Assembly (NCBI GenBank): GCA_013407085.1
Contig: JACCGJ010006484.1
Location: forward strand, 214,775-278,774
Length of the DNA: 64,000 nucleotides
Direction: 5' to 3'
Source of the DNA: Atriophallophorus winterbourni
Taxonomy: Eukaryota; Platyhelminthes; Trematoda; Plagiorchiida; Microphallidae
Position numbers and translations under genes: made by a program. How positions within the stretch are numbered: the stretch's first letter is position 1; every line of letters starts with the position of its first letter. The notes under the pieces were generated by a model. That model was not told the origin of the DNA. It ran no database searches and saw only the letters and a program-made list of their open reading frames with translations. Shown here piece by piece: positions 43,846-54,149 of this stretch.

Positions 43846-46800
43846 CTTCTGCGACGGCATCGTTGTTCAATCGTATCAGCCTAGCTGATCCTTTGGTTCC
43901 AGCGGTACCGTGGAGAGAGATCACTTGCTGCATGGGCAAAGGCTAGTTCTCCGCATTGAACTGTCCTGGTGTACATCTCAACGCACCAACGGAGAGAACA
44001 CTCCATTCCACTTATATGGATAATATCACGGGGAGCAGCATATACCGGCTAAAATCTATGGCTCGACTAGCGTAGAGCTCGGCGCCCGGGGCTGCTTCCG
44101 TCGGCTGGAGAGATTTTCAGGTCTTATTGGACGGCTACCGCCAACCTCAAGCTGGGCAGTCACGGTCTGCTATCCTCATTGGGTGCATGGGGATTAGGGA
44201 TCAACCTACAAGGAGATTGTATTTTTTCGCACCAGCAAAACGAATTAATAAACAACAAAGCTCAGTTCTGAAACTGGAAAACTGAAACGTCCGGTCCATT
44301 CTTCCAGGATTTCATGACGACGTCTCGAATATCAGAGGCATAGGAAAATCAGCCGTGATTAACAATGAGCTAAAAATGGCTGAAGTTCAACGTGGCTGCC
44401 CTGCTAGAGAAACGATTACCAGACACTGGTATGCTTACAGAAAGAGATTACAAATTTTTGAAAGGAAGGGGTTCTGATGAGCCTCGACTGCATGCAGTTG
44501 GGTTTGCCGTGCGAAACAGCCTACTAAAAGCAGCAGAACCGGGCAGCAGCGGGATCCATCGGATTTGTACTCCAAATGGGAAGTGTATCACTAGTACCAT
44601 TAAATTGGTAAAAGTGTATGAAAAACTAAAGTTTCATCATACTCGCACCAAATTTTATGCTAAGCCTTCACAGCCGAGTTCAACAAGACAACCCCACACG
44701 AATCGGTTTCAGAAAACTGGGAATCGATAAAAAGCTGCATACGCCGTATCGCACTTTCCACTTTCGGTCCAAAGAAAGCTCGAACGAGCAACTGGTACGA
44801 ATCAAAAGCTTCTGATATGACTGATGTGTTGGATGAGAAACGGTCAGCATTCTTGAGGTTCAATGGTATGCCAACAGATGAAAACCTACGACTTCTAAGA
44901 GCAGCTAGAAATAAGGTCCAACGGACTGCAATTCATTCATTCATTCAGTCCTCTCTGTGCCGGGTGGCACATGAGGCGAAGACAACTTCACGCCAGTGGT
45001 TCCGGTCTGTCGCTGCTTCCTTTGCCGTCTGCACTGTGAATCCTTATGCATGTAGTTCGCGTTCCAACGTTCTGCGCCAAGTTTCCTTGGACCGTCCCCT
45101 TTTTCGTTTACCTTGCGGATGCCAGTGCATGGCTACCTTCGTATGCGAACTGGGATCCATCCTTCAGACATGACCGAACCACGGATCTGTTGTCATCGTT
45201 TCCGTAGCAATGTAGGTTTTACGGATTAGGGTTGCTAGCCCTAAGCCCAACCCCCCTTCTTTCTCAGACGGGCTTGGGACCGTCCTTGGCGGAGTTCAAC
45301 GGACTGCAAGACGATTTGCAAATGATTATTGGACTGAAATTAGACTCAATATCCAAAAAGAAGCGGATATGGGAAATTTTCACGGTATGTATGATGAGAT
45401 CAAGAAAGCCAATGGTCCGAAGAAACTTAAAACGGCTCCCATTAAGTCAAAAAAACTCAGCAGATGGAAAATAGGTAGAGCACTTATCCTCTCTCTACTT
45501 TAAGGACAGTACGTTTTTACCGCATGTACTTGAAAATGTTGAGCGGTTGCCAACTATTCAACATTTAGATACCCCGTTACTCTTGATGAGCTCAATAGGG
45601 TAATCGAATGCTCAGCGAATGGGTAGGCGCCTGGTGACGACATAATTCCACCTGATCTCATCAAATGCTGTGAAACACCATTATTACACACTCTTCACGA
45701 TTTGCTTCTTCAGTGCTGGCAGGAGGAGTGTGTCCCACAAGAGATGCGAGACACAAAGATCATTAAGCAAACATTACAGATGAATCTCCTGAATTTTAAT
45801 GGAAACTTGTTCGCTAAAGTCTCACAGGTTTTAGCGGATAGAGTTTACTCCGAATCTCAATGTGGCTTCCGCAGGGGAAGATCAAACGTTGACATGATCT
45901 TTTCCATAAGACAACTTCAAGAAAAGTGTCGGGAACAGCGTGTGCCATTATACGCTGTTTTTATTGATTTAACGAAGGCAATCGAATACATTATCAGAAA
46001 GGGTCTTTTCAAAATGCTTGATCCTATAGGCTGCATTCCACGACTGCTTAAACTCGTTATTTCGTTCCAGTCATGCATAAAAGGCTCAGTCCATTTTAAG
46101 AGTTGCAGTTCAGAAGTCTTTGAAATTTTCTGAGGCGTCAAACAAGGGTGTTTTTGCCCCACGCTGTTCGGCATTTTCTTTGCTCTGCTTCTGAAGCACG
46201 CTTTTAGGACGAGAACAGAAGGTATTTACCTACGCACGCAAAGTGATGGCAAGGTTTTCAACCCGAAACGGTTTAAAGCACAAACCAATGCACGAAATGT
46301 GGGAATCCGTGACCTGCTGTTTACCGACGATGCATCCTTTATTGCTCATTCCCAAGAGCACCTCCAGTCTCTAATGGACTGTTTTTCGTCGGCATGCAAT
46401 ACTTTGCATGATCAATACGAAAGTCCTTGGTCAAGGGATTTATGGAATCCAATCACCACTTTTGGAAACTGTCAGCTTGAACCAGTACATCATTTCACAT
46501 ATCTTGGTTTAAACATTGTGGATAACCTCTCGCTAGACACAGAGATTGATAAGCGAATTGGCGGAGCAGCTCTCATTTTGTCCCGATTGAACTCTCGTGT
46601 TTGGGGTAATTGCAAGTTGATAGTAAAACAAAGATCATGGTATACTAAATGCTCTATTGCACAACAGTGAAACCTGAACCACCCACGCAAGATTCCAATG
46701 GTAGCTGAATGCATTCCATCTACGAAGCATCCGTACTATCTTGAACATATCGCGGATGGACAAAGTGACTAATGCTAAAGTGCTTTCAAAAGCTAGTCTA

Positions 46801-47135
46801 CAGAGCATCTTCACCCTACTACGTCAGCGCCGCCTACGGTGGCTTGGCCACGTATACAGAATGGAAAATGGTCGTATTCCGAAAGATCTACTCTATGGTG
46901 GTTTGAAATCAGAAACTCCACCATTTGGCAAAAGATGTATGAAAGCTTTTAGCATTGACCCCGCGAGTTTGGAATAACTTGCTCTTGACCGCTCAGATTA
47001 GAGACATTGTGTAAAGCGTTGTCTGCAAGCTGGGGAGGAGAAAATAGAGCTCTTGGCTACTGAACTCAGCTTCACGCCGCTGGCGTGCTATTGTGATGTT
47101 CATCAATGGTGGACATCAACCGAAGGAGGCCAACA
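43846..47135 (+). mobile_element. LINE family 3 copy d, longest copy, with RTE-derived insertion
   Basis: This copy begins with about 420 bases of 5' untranslated sequence. An endonuclease start near 44270-44600 (DDVSNIRGIGKSAVINNELK, HAVGFAVRNSLLKAAEPGSS) is followed by a deletion of the endonuclease middle. The polymerase (45702-46133, 46299-46670) keeps VPLYAVFIDLTKAIEY (the normal FD is IE) and LLFTDDASFIAHSQ (FADD changed to FTDD). The end is a decayed tail near 47135. A 366-base element with a 12-bp duplication is inserted at 44931-45296. It lies head to tail behind copy c. Confidence 0.82.
44931..45296 (-). mobile_element. Short non-autonomous RTE-like element with 12-bp target duplication
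   Basis: This 366-base insertion interrupts the family 3 LINE between codons for QRTA and RRFANDYWTE. It is flanked by the duplication CAACGGACTGCA (44919-44930 and 45297-45308). On the minus strand it starts with CGCCAAGGACGGTCCCAAGC, like the 5' region of the RTE-like LINE at 54260. After about 110 bases it gives a peptide like KGKRKRGRSKETWRRTLERE, the C-terminus of an RTE-type polymerase. It ends in TGAATGAATGAAT. Head and tail of an RTE are thus joined with the coding middle missing. Confidence 0.8.
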
Positions 47136-47966
47136 ATCAACCGTTCAGACGCAGCAAAATATAGACAGGTAACGCTCCTTCCGGTAGTTTCTAAATTAAT
47201 GGAAGGCGTCGTGACTGCGCGCATAAGAGAACATTTTGAAAACCAAAATATTTTGACTGCAGCACAACATGGTTTTTGAAGAAATCGTTGCTGTTTATCT
47301 GACCTTCATACAATGTTCGAGGATTGGACCAAGGCATTAGACGAAGGTGAGGATGCATATACTTGCTACATCGATATTTCCAAAGCTTTCGTTAGAGTCA
47401 ATCATGACATTCTAATAAAAAATCTCGAGGCTTATATAATAACGGGTATGTTACTGAATTGGATAAGGGACTATCTTATTGATAGACACGTCAAAGTTCG
47501 CGTTTGCAGCACCTTCTCTAGAGCAATAGACGTCACAAGTGTTATTCCGCAAGGCTTGTTGCTTGGACCTCTGTTATTCTTGGCGTATAGTAGAGGATAT
47601 TGGATGTTATTTGATATCATTTGACGATGGATACTTGTCAGGTCTGTTAATGCCTGCATTACAACGGGATTTGTGCACCATTTTTCGTTGGTCCCAGACA
47701 AATGAGTTACCATTTAACCATGCAAAATGTAAAATGCTGCGGCTTCAAAAATCTCTGCACCACACGTATCAGCTTGGCACTCAAGATCTTGTCTGAACCA
47801 CCACAGAAAAAGATCTCGGTATCGGAGTGTCGTTTAACCTTAAGCCTGGACATCATTGCCGGGCAGTGTACAATAAAGCCTACCGTATCTTGAGTCTCCT
47901 AAAATGGATATTCAGGATTTTTACGCCTTAAACATTAACCAGTTAATTAAAACTTATGTACGTCCT

Positions 47967-48380
47967 AAATATTCATTTGCATGCTTTTCCGTCACAAAAC
48001 ACCCCACGACCGGTTTCGTGCTGTTTGCACTTATCAGGTAGGGACTATAAGATCAGGATCCGCATGCGCTTGAAACAGTGGACGAATGGTAAACAAGGAG
48101 CGCTTGTATGAAATGAAATTTTGGTTCATGTTATGGGTAACCCATTAACATGTGTTTGGAAACATGCTTTGCAGGTTGTCGTACCAGCCTTATCCAAAGC
48201 AGTGGAGGCATGGTAAACATGATGAGGACGCGCGGGGTGTTTTGTGACGGGAAAGCATGCAAATGAATATTTTGGTTCATGGTTATGGGTTTAACCCCAT
48301 TAAACATGTGTTTGGACACATGCTTTGAACAGGTTGGTCGTACCAGCCTTATCCAACAGTGGCATACAAGCGCTCCTTGT
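47967..48380. mobile_element. Hammerhead-bearing element (type B) with 13-bp target duplication
   Basis: This 414-base insertion inside CR1 copy g is flanked by TTATGTACGTCCT at 47954-47966 and 48381-48393, exactly where the coding sequence breaks and resumes. Internally it is a set of type B pieces in both orientations. The left arm (47967-48111) is in minus orientation and contains a near-complete hammerhead. The right arm (from about 48200) is in plus orientation with the fold's 3' half. The blocks ATTTTGGTTCATG... and TCGTACCAGCCTTATCCAA occur twice in direct order (48119 and 48273; 48178 and 48338). The composition suggests a rearranged multimer of one circularly permuted monomer. Confidence 0.85.
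48002..48045 (-). ncRNA. Hammerhead ribozyme motif, near complete (type B)
   Basis: On the minus strand: stem I CCCTAC/GTGGGG (six pairs, one wobble), core CTGATAA with one change from CTGATGA, and stem II GTGC/GCAC with four Watson-Crick pairs around AAACA. GAAA, stem III ACC/GGT and C before the predicted cut follow. Only the G-to-A change in the core (expected to abolish activity) spoils it. Confidence 0.8.
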
Positions 48381-48925
48381 TTATGTACGTCCTGTTATGG
48401 AATATTCCATAGAAGCCTTGGCACTATGGCTGAGGAAGGATATCGAACTAAGTGACAGGATTCATCATCGTGAGACAAGGTTGATCTCCTGTTACAGAAA
48501 TTTGCCTTTCAAAGAGCGAATGTTAAAACTAAATATACACGATTTTACCCAACGAAAAATATGGAGTGACCTGTTGGGATTCAAAATCTTGCATACTGAA
48601 AACCATCCCCTTAAACACTTACTAAAGCCTAATGGCCTTACTCGAACACGAAGACATCAAAATGCTTCAAGCATTCTGCGTTATCGATTGGATATTCGTC
48701 GTAATTTTTCCAGGTAAGAATTTGTTTCACTTGGAACCTTTTGCATGAGGAAATCACACTGTTGCGGCTTTCGCTTCTAAACTCACTGAGTATATGCCGA
48801 ACCATGCGGTATGTTACTGTCCTATTGATTTTTGAGAGATTTTATATTTTTACTCCATGTACCTCGTCATCCTATCGTTCATGCTAAGCTTACTGCTGGT
48901 TCGACCACAAAACATTCTGAGTTTC

Positions 48926-49415
48926 TGAGTTATGACTACGGTCATTGCCATTTGACCAATGATATAGTCTGCTTGTTCGCAAGATAAAGACGAAGTAATC
49001 GTAGAACTGCTAAGTTATTCGATAAATCCTCATGGCATGGGGTTTGATGAGGATCTAGGTTGAGCACATTTGTTGAAATGCGCATTTGTGGTGGAATGCG
49101 AATCTCATTAAAAGTTGAACGTCCATTACACCGTGTCCCTGCGGCTCTGGCGAGTCAACTTCGAAAAGTCTAAATTGGCTATATAAATACAAATTGCTAT
49201 TTTTTTACCGAAAAATCGAACAGTACTTAGCGAATTCCTAACTTCTGAGACTAAGCACGTTGTGCAACCAATCTCTAGGCCATGAAAGTATTTTACATTC
49301 GAAAGGATCGTTGCATATCAAAAAATTACGATACAACAACATTTTTTATTTTATTAGATACACATAGCAATCTTAATTGAATAAAATATTATTTTCATTC
49401 AGTGGTTGCAATGTT
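48926..49415. other. Unassigned sequence
   Basis: No coding or repeat signal recognised. Confidence 0.4.
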
Positions 49416-49419
49416 AGCG

Positions 49420-49690
49420 GTTATAGAACGATGCAAATGAGAACTTTTGTTCATGTGTTTGAGCAAATGTAATTGAACTGGTTGGTCGTAAAAACATTAT
49501 CTGAAAGTAACTTTAAAGCGCGACTTGTTTACCATTCATCCACCGTGTCAATGCCTACTCGTTCTGATTGCACTCTCCTCACCTTTGTGGTGTGTGTGTG
49601 TGTGTGATGGAAATGCATACGAATAAGCATTTTGGTTATAGAGTGTTTTAGTTGCACTTGCCGAGATTACACTCTGCAATAACCGTGTTT
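49420..49690 (+). repeat. Decayed type B hammerhead-repeat flank with TG microsatellite
   Basis: Pieces such as CTTGTTTACCATTCATCCAC, GTGATGGAAATGCATACGAA and GAACTGGTTGGTCGTA match the type B unit. The hammerhead itself is no longer recognisable. A run of TG dinucleotides at 49590-49607 lies where the fold's 3' side would be. Confidence 0.55.
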
Positions 49691-49759
49691 TCCAAGGTTC
49701 GAATAGGTTGGTTAATCTACCGTAATTCTTGATGACTTTCTAATACGACAAAGTAAATT

Positions 49760-50170
49760 ATATGACAAAGTTTTACTTGAATGCCACGGTTACGTGGGGT
49801 TCGTACAACGGACCACAGTGTTCAAACACAGAATCACATAGTAATGTTTGGTCAAGCACTCATGGCGCTTTTGATGATCAAAGTAATGAGTTGCTCACCT
49901 CCCCGCATTTACACACCACTAACGGTTTCTGACTGTTTGCCGTCATCAGGTGTAGACAGTAGGATTAGGTTCAGTGAGCCTTGAAACAGTGGACAAGTGG
50001 TAAACAGAGTTATAATTGAATGCCACTGTTACATGTGGTTCGTACAACGAAGCACGATGTTCAAACACAGAATCACATAGTGATTCCTGGTCAAGCAAAT
50101 AGCCGCTCATAGATGGCCAGAGTAATGTGTTGTTGTTATAAGTGCGGGGGATGTGAGCAACACATTACTA
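49760..50170 (-). repeat. Hammerhead-bearing type A repeat, tandem partial dimer
   Basis: The block TTGAATGCCAC occurs at 49772 and again at about 50014, each followed by GTTCGTACAACG, GTTCAAACACAGAATCACAT and a TGGTCAAGCA piece. This gives a head-to-tail dimer with a period of about 243 bases, in minus orientation. The first unit carries the hammerhead. The second ends with a short inverted piece (GTGAGCAACACATTAC at about 50153). Confidence 0.8.
49914..49958 (-). ncRNA. Hammerhead ribozyme motif with intact core (type A)
   Basis: On the minus strand CTGATGA, AAACA and GAAA are intact, and stem I is CTACAC/GTGGTG (pairing with one mismatch). Stem II is CGGC/GTCA with a G-U pair and one mismatch. 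Stem III is ACC/GTT, weakened. The best type A core in a multimeric context. Confidence 0.7.
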
Positions 50171-50421
50171 AATTATATGACGTTAAACGACTATACCATG
50201 GCTGAAAGTGAATACATTTTTTTTTTTAAACCGAATGCCTTGGAATCTTCAGATTTTAGAAATAAGATAAATTTAGAAGTATCGGGAAATCAATGAAGCA
50301 AAAGATATTGAGATTTATGAAATTATTGAAAAAATTAATTATAAGAAAACATGTTGACGATTTTTAATCCGTATGTACAATAACGAGCGCATGAAGATGC
50401 GATATATATCAAGCTTAGCTA

Positions 50422-51225
50422 TCATTCAAAACGTACTCGATGACTTATTTTTCGGTTCGCACTACTCTTTAAACACGATGATCTTGCTCCGGTAAAGCTA
50501 GTCTGTTTGAAATCTGGGGAGTCCGCGGAATAATCCATTATTTTGCCAGTTGACGCGCTTTCGTCTTGCTCACTTTTTCGTATGATGCGTTCTTTATCCG
50601 TTGCATCACTTTCGAATAGTTCATAATTTTTACTAGCAGATTCTTGATCTTCCAAACCTTGAAGTAAAACCTCGGGATTTATGTCAAGACTTGTTTTGAG
50701 ATCAAAAGCAATTCTCTCATTTCGAAGCAACGAAGGTATTGACATGTTAAAATGTCCAAGACCTGTACCCGTAAAATCAGTCCTTAGTTTAACTCCTTGG
50801 ATTGAATTGATCAAATTTGGTTTTGCATCATAATTGTGCGGCCCCATGTGCTGATTTCTTATCCCGGTAGTTGATTGTGTTTGGTGATCAACAGCTGCAG
50901 AAGGTGTTCCGGAAATTGTAGCGTGTCGAAAATACTGTGGAATATTGGCCAGTGACCGTCGTGCTGTTGTGAAATCTGCCACAGCACAAGGTGTCTTCGC
51001 AATCCGCCGTCTGTTCACCGTGAACTTCCTTTGCACTCGGATTGCCCGACGAGGTTCTTCTAGGAATGTTTCAAGCAGAGATTGTTTTGTCTCATAGAAT
51101 TTTCGAAACTGCCGCATTACCGATTTGGTGATAGTTGGAGAATATACTCGTCTGTTTCGCGCAATTTCACCAAGCTGAATTAGCGCTTGTTCAAACTCTG
51201 TTCTTTTCTCCAAGGAAGCAATCAT
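50422..51225 (-). CDS. Hypothetical protein, 267 codons
   Basis: This uninterrupted frame is the longest in the window that has no transposon similarity. It starts at ATG 51225 (MIASLEKRTEFEQALIQLGE). Residues 1-70 are predicted helical and basic (RNRRVYSPTITKSVMRQFRK and RRAIRVQRKF). The middle is Ser/Thr-rich and probably disordered (TTARRSLANIPQYFRHAT), followed by an acidic stretch. The protein ends ANRKISHRVRFE, with RVRF fitting a protein phosphatase 1 docking motif (R/K-V-x-F) by pattern only. I recognise no domain. It could be a single-exon gene or the last exon of a longer one. The reading strand agrees with the possible exon at 52192. Confidence 0.55.
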   Translation of the reverse strand: MIASLEKRTEFEQALIQLGEIARNRRVYSPTITKSVMRQFRKFYETKQSLLETFLEEPRRAIRVQRKFTVNRRRIAKTPCAVADFTTARRSLANIPQYFRHATISGTPSAAVDHQTQSTTGIRNQHMGPHNYDAKPNLINSIQGVKLRTDFTGTGLGHFNMSIPSLLRNERIAFDLKTSLDINPEVLLQGLEDQESASKNYELFESDATDKERIIRKSEQDESASTGKIMDYSADSPDFKQTSFTGARSSCLKSSANRKISHRVRFE

Positions 51226-52190
51226 TGGCTTTAATCAATTAATCTCCGAATTCAACACAGTGAACTCTCAGATATAGAAATCATTTAACTAGCAAGTTGT
51301 ATCTGAAATAAATAGATCTAACAGTGAATAGAACAGCACGGGGTATCGTGTCCTTAGTTTCGACACGCAAAGTCACAATGGATTATTGATTATCCGAACG
51401 CTCCGTTAATCAGCTTGATGATATAATAGAAATTGACACTCCAATATTTAAGTTCTTTGTTTGCGCTAGAGGTATTCAACTTTCAACAACTATAAACCAT
51501 TCGGATATTTGAAACTATATTAGTAGTCAGGACAGCACAGCGCAGAATTTAGATATCCCGCACTAGAAAAGACAGCATTTGGGTTGCGATAGTGTCGCTT
51601 TGCTGGGTTCTGATAGAACATATAAAAACAGCAATGATGATAATACTGCTGCGAGCCCAAAACTGTAGTTTGGCAGCTGCTGTCAGTGATATCTACTCAT
51701 TGTGGTGCTCATAGTTGATGCACAAACATTTTCTAGCTGGTTTGTCGTGAGGCAGATGCAGTAATATTTGTTTCAATTAGCATTGAAACAGTGAAAAATT
51801 GATAAAGAGTGATATACTCTAAATCCACCGAGGTTCCGACAAAGAACCGCACTATCAGACGCGCAAGACAACGATTTACGCGTGTTCAAATTGTGGCAGA
51901 CACGTGACAGTCCATTCCCATCAATTTATCGCGTTTTGATTCGTTCGGCTGCCACGTAGGGCCGCCTGTCTGTCACACAAGCTTGTTGGCCGGATAAATG
52001 GATCGATAAAACCCAACAGCGTCATTCGCTCACGTGGATTTAAACTTTACATTGAGCCTCGTCTGTTGTTTTTCGCATTACACGCGAGTATGTTTTACTT
52101 CAGTTTATCCGTTTATTATTATATTGAATATAAATATAATTTAAATTAGAATTTCGATTTGTTGAAAATTCGTGTACATGAATAAAGTCA
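51226..52190. other. Unassigned sequence upstream of the hypothetical gene
   Basis: No gene seen. It may include the promoter of the minus-strand frame at 50422-51225. An AATAAA-like sequence on the minus strand near 52115 could serve the possible exon at 52192-52356. Confidence 0.35.
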
Positions 52191-52191
52191 T

Positions 52192-52356
52192 TTACTTCTT
52201 CTTCTTGGTAACAATGCACTTGGTAACCTTGCTTGTCCATCTTTTATTCCCTCTGATAGCAATTTTGTGCTGCTCGAAATGTTGTTCCACATAAATGCTA
52301 ACCTGCATGAACTGCCTCGCTACGTAATTCTTGAAAAATTTTTTAGGCGAATACGG
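52192..52356 (-). CDS. Possible terminal exon, basic C-terminus
   Basis: On the minus strand, an acceptor-like CCAATAG at 52363-52357 precedes PYSPKKFFKNYVARQFMQVS, then IYVEQHFEQHKIAIRGNKRW and a basic end TKCIVTKKKK before TAA (52194-52192). The composition resembles a real small basic protein, but I do not recognise it. Farther upstream a run like KVLSTLARARFEIYVNVYDN (about 52430-52545, minus) might be another exon, with no convincing splice pair between them. Low confidence. Confidence 0.28.
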   Translation of the reverse strand, partial: PYSPKKFFKNYVARQFMQVSIYVEQHFEQHKIAIRGNKRWTSKVTKCIVTKKKK

Positions 52357-53139
52357 CTATTGGCCAATTTTACTGCAATTTCGTAAATTCCAACTTTAAA
52401 ACTCGCAACTACTTTCTTGATATTTGTATTTATCAGCTAACATTCTGTCAGATTTCGCGTTGTCGTACACGTTTACATATATTTCAAATCGCGCTCTCGC
52501 TAATGTACTTAGCACCTTCACAATTTTGGGCTCTCGTTTTTCAGGACATAAAGCTCTTACACTTATTCCTAAGACAAAGAGTGATTCATTTTGAAATCCT
52601 CTTGAATCCAGATATCGCCGCTCACGTGCTACGCAGAAATTCTGATTTTTGTGATGTTTCTACATCGGATCGACACGCACACTTTGTATACTTTTCCGCA
52701 ATCCTCTGATTAACTCGTTTCTCAAACTTTTGAAGAACGCCCCGTCAAAAATCATCCACATGGCTGAAAATGAAAAAATTAATACATCCACTTAACGTTT
52801 GTCTTTAGAATGCCACACAAGAGGATGGAATTCAGCGATGTCATGTAATATTTTGATGCCTCAGCAATAAAAATTTCATGCACCACATGATCTTACTAAA
52901 ACAAACTGTCAACCACGGCTCGGTAGCTTACTTTACTTTACTTTGTTGTGCACTTTACATATGTGCTAGATAAATCGATTGTGTGCGCATGCGTCAAATA
53001 TTGAGATATTTCCGATGCGGTTCACAGGATGGTGGGTATAGTTTATGCACTTCATGCACATATCAACATACTGTTAGAACGTTTATTAGGTTATCATGAA
53101 TAACGCATACAGGTTATTTATATACGAACTGTTTTCGCG
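52357..53139. other. Unassigned sequence
   Basis: Apart from the possible upstream exon mentioned for 52192-52356, nothing supportable. Confidence 0.35.
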
Positions 53140-53283
53140 GTAAACAAAGTTATACTTGCATGCCACTGTTAAATAGGGTTTCTACGACCAACCATGATGT
53201 TCAAATTAAGAATCACAGAGTGATTCTTTGCCAGTGCTCAAAATTGACCATTGTATTGTGGTGCTCACATCCTCGTATTTACA

Positions 53284-53327
53284 CTTCACAACCGGTTTCT
53301 GGCTGTTTATCGTCATCAGGTGGAGAC
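53284..53327 (-). ncRNA. Hammerhead ribozyme motif with intact core (type A)
   Basis: CTGATGA, AAACA and GAAA are intact on the minus strand. Stem III ACC/GGT is perfect, with T before the cut. Stem I CTCCAC/GTGAAG has one mismatch. Stem II (CGAT/GCCA) is poor. Confidence 0.72.
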
Positions 53328-53398
53328 AATAAGCTTAGGTTCAGTGAGTCTTGAAACAGTAGTAAAGTAGTAAACAAACTAAGACCTTGAAGCAAACT

Positions 53399-53431
53399 TT
53401 GACTACAAACAGCAAGAAACCGGTTGTGGGG
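53399..53431 (+). ncRNA. Partial hammerhead motif (3' half)
   Basis: AAACAGCAAGAAACCGGTTG keeps the loop, GAAA and stem III of the type A fold. The core to the left is missing. Junction of the inverted composite. Confidence 0.5.
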
Positions 53432-53459
53432 ATGTGAGCACCACAATACATTGTTCCCA

Positions 53460-54149
53460 CGGTAATTGTGAAGCCAAATGCCTTTTGTATCCATAAATTC
53501 TCGAATCCTAAATTATGTTGTTCTTGTTTGCAGAGAGTCTGTCATTTGAATCGTTCTCATCCGATTTGTTGTAGTCTAAATTCCTGTAGTTCGCGATTGC
53601 TCTTGTCGGACATCTTGGGGCTTCCTGCTCTTGTATTGCACAGGAGGGTGATGTTCTTCACAAAATCCAAGAGCCATTGACTGGCAATCCTGACTCATGT
53701 ATTTTAGGCCTTCTAAAATTATTTTATTTATTATGGTATATGATGACCGCATGTCAGAGACTTTGATGGACCCGATGGCTACAATATCACATATTGCTTT
53801 TATCTATGTCTCTTGCTTTCTATCGACCACTGCACATGAATATCTCATCGATTCACAGCAAATCCTACCGAATATCCGTTTCGGTGAAAGCATTCTATTA
53901 ACACAATGATTGCGGTGTTAACTAAGTGTCTCATCGAATTCATCCTGTTATCCAGTTTATTTTGGCTTATAATACGAGAAATTGAAGGACGTGCACTTCG
54001 AAACTGTTACGAAAATTTGATTTCGATTGACGCTTCGATCTTGACTGTGACGGATGCAACGATTTCTAACTCCGATATGTTTGTCACATTTCTTATCACA
54101 ACCACCATAATCTTCAATAGGCGAGGGGATTTTTATCCATCGTGCATCT
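53460..54149. other. Unassigned sequence with short frames
   Basis: Frames at 53697-53909 and 53906-54184 overlap by four bases but show no domain. The second is hydrophobic at its start (LLSSLFWLII). I cannot support a gene. Confidence 0.3.

Larger units (their letters stand above)
47136..48925 (+). mobile_element. CR1-like LINE family 2-related copy g, split by hammerhead element
   Basis: Polymerase frames run 47160-47624 (LDEGEDAYTCYIDISKAFVR, KVRVCSTFSRAIDVTSVIPQ), then 47630-47940 (RWSQTNELPFNHAKCKML). After the hammerhead insertion, 48381-48717 continues with YVRPVMEYSIEALALWLRKD and LPFKERMLKLNIHDFTQRK. The FADD block is lost. A weak tail of TTCTGAG units lies near 48910. The insertion is bounded by a 13-bp duplication. 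Confidence 0.8.
53140..53455 (-). repeat. Hammerhead-bearing repeat, type A, with inverted piece
   Basis: A minus-orientation monomer (53140-53390) has TTATACTTGCATGCCACTG, GAATCACAGAGTGATTCTTT, the hammerhead fold, and AAGCTTAGGTTCAGTGAGTC. A plus-orientation piece (53399-53455) follows with the fold's 3' half. This is the third inverted composite in the window. Confidence 0.75.
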
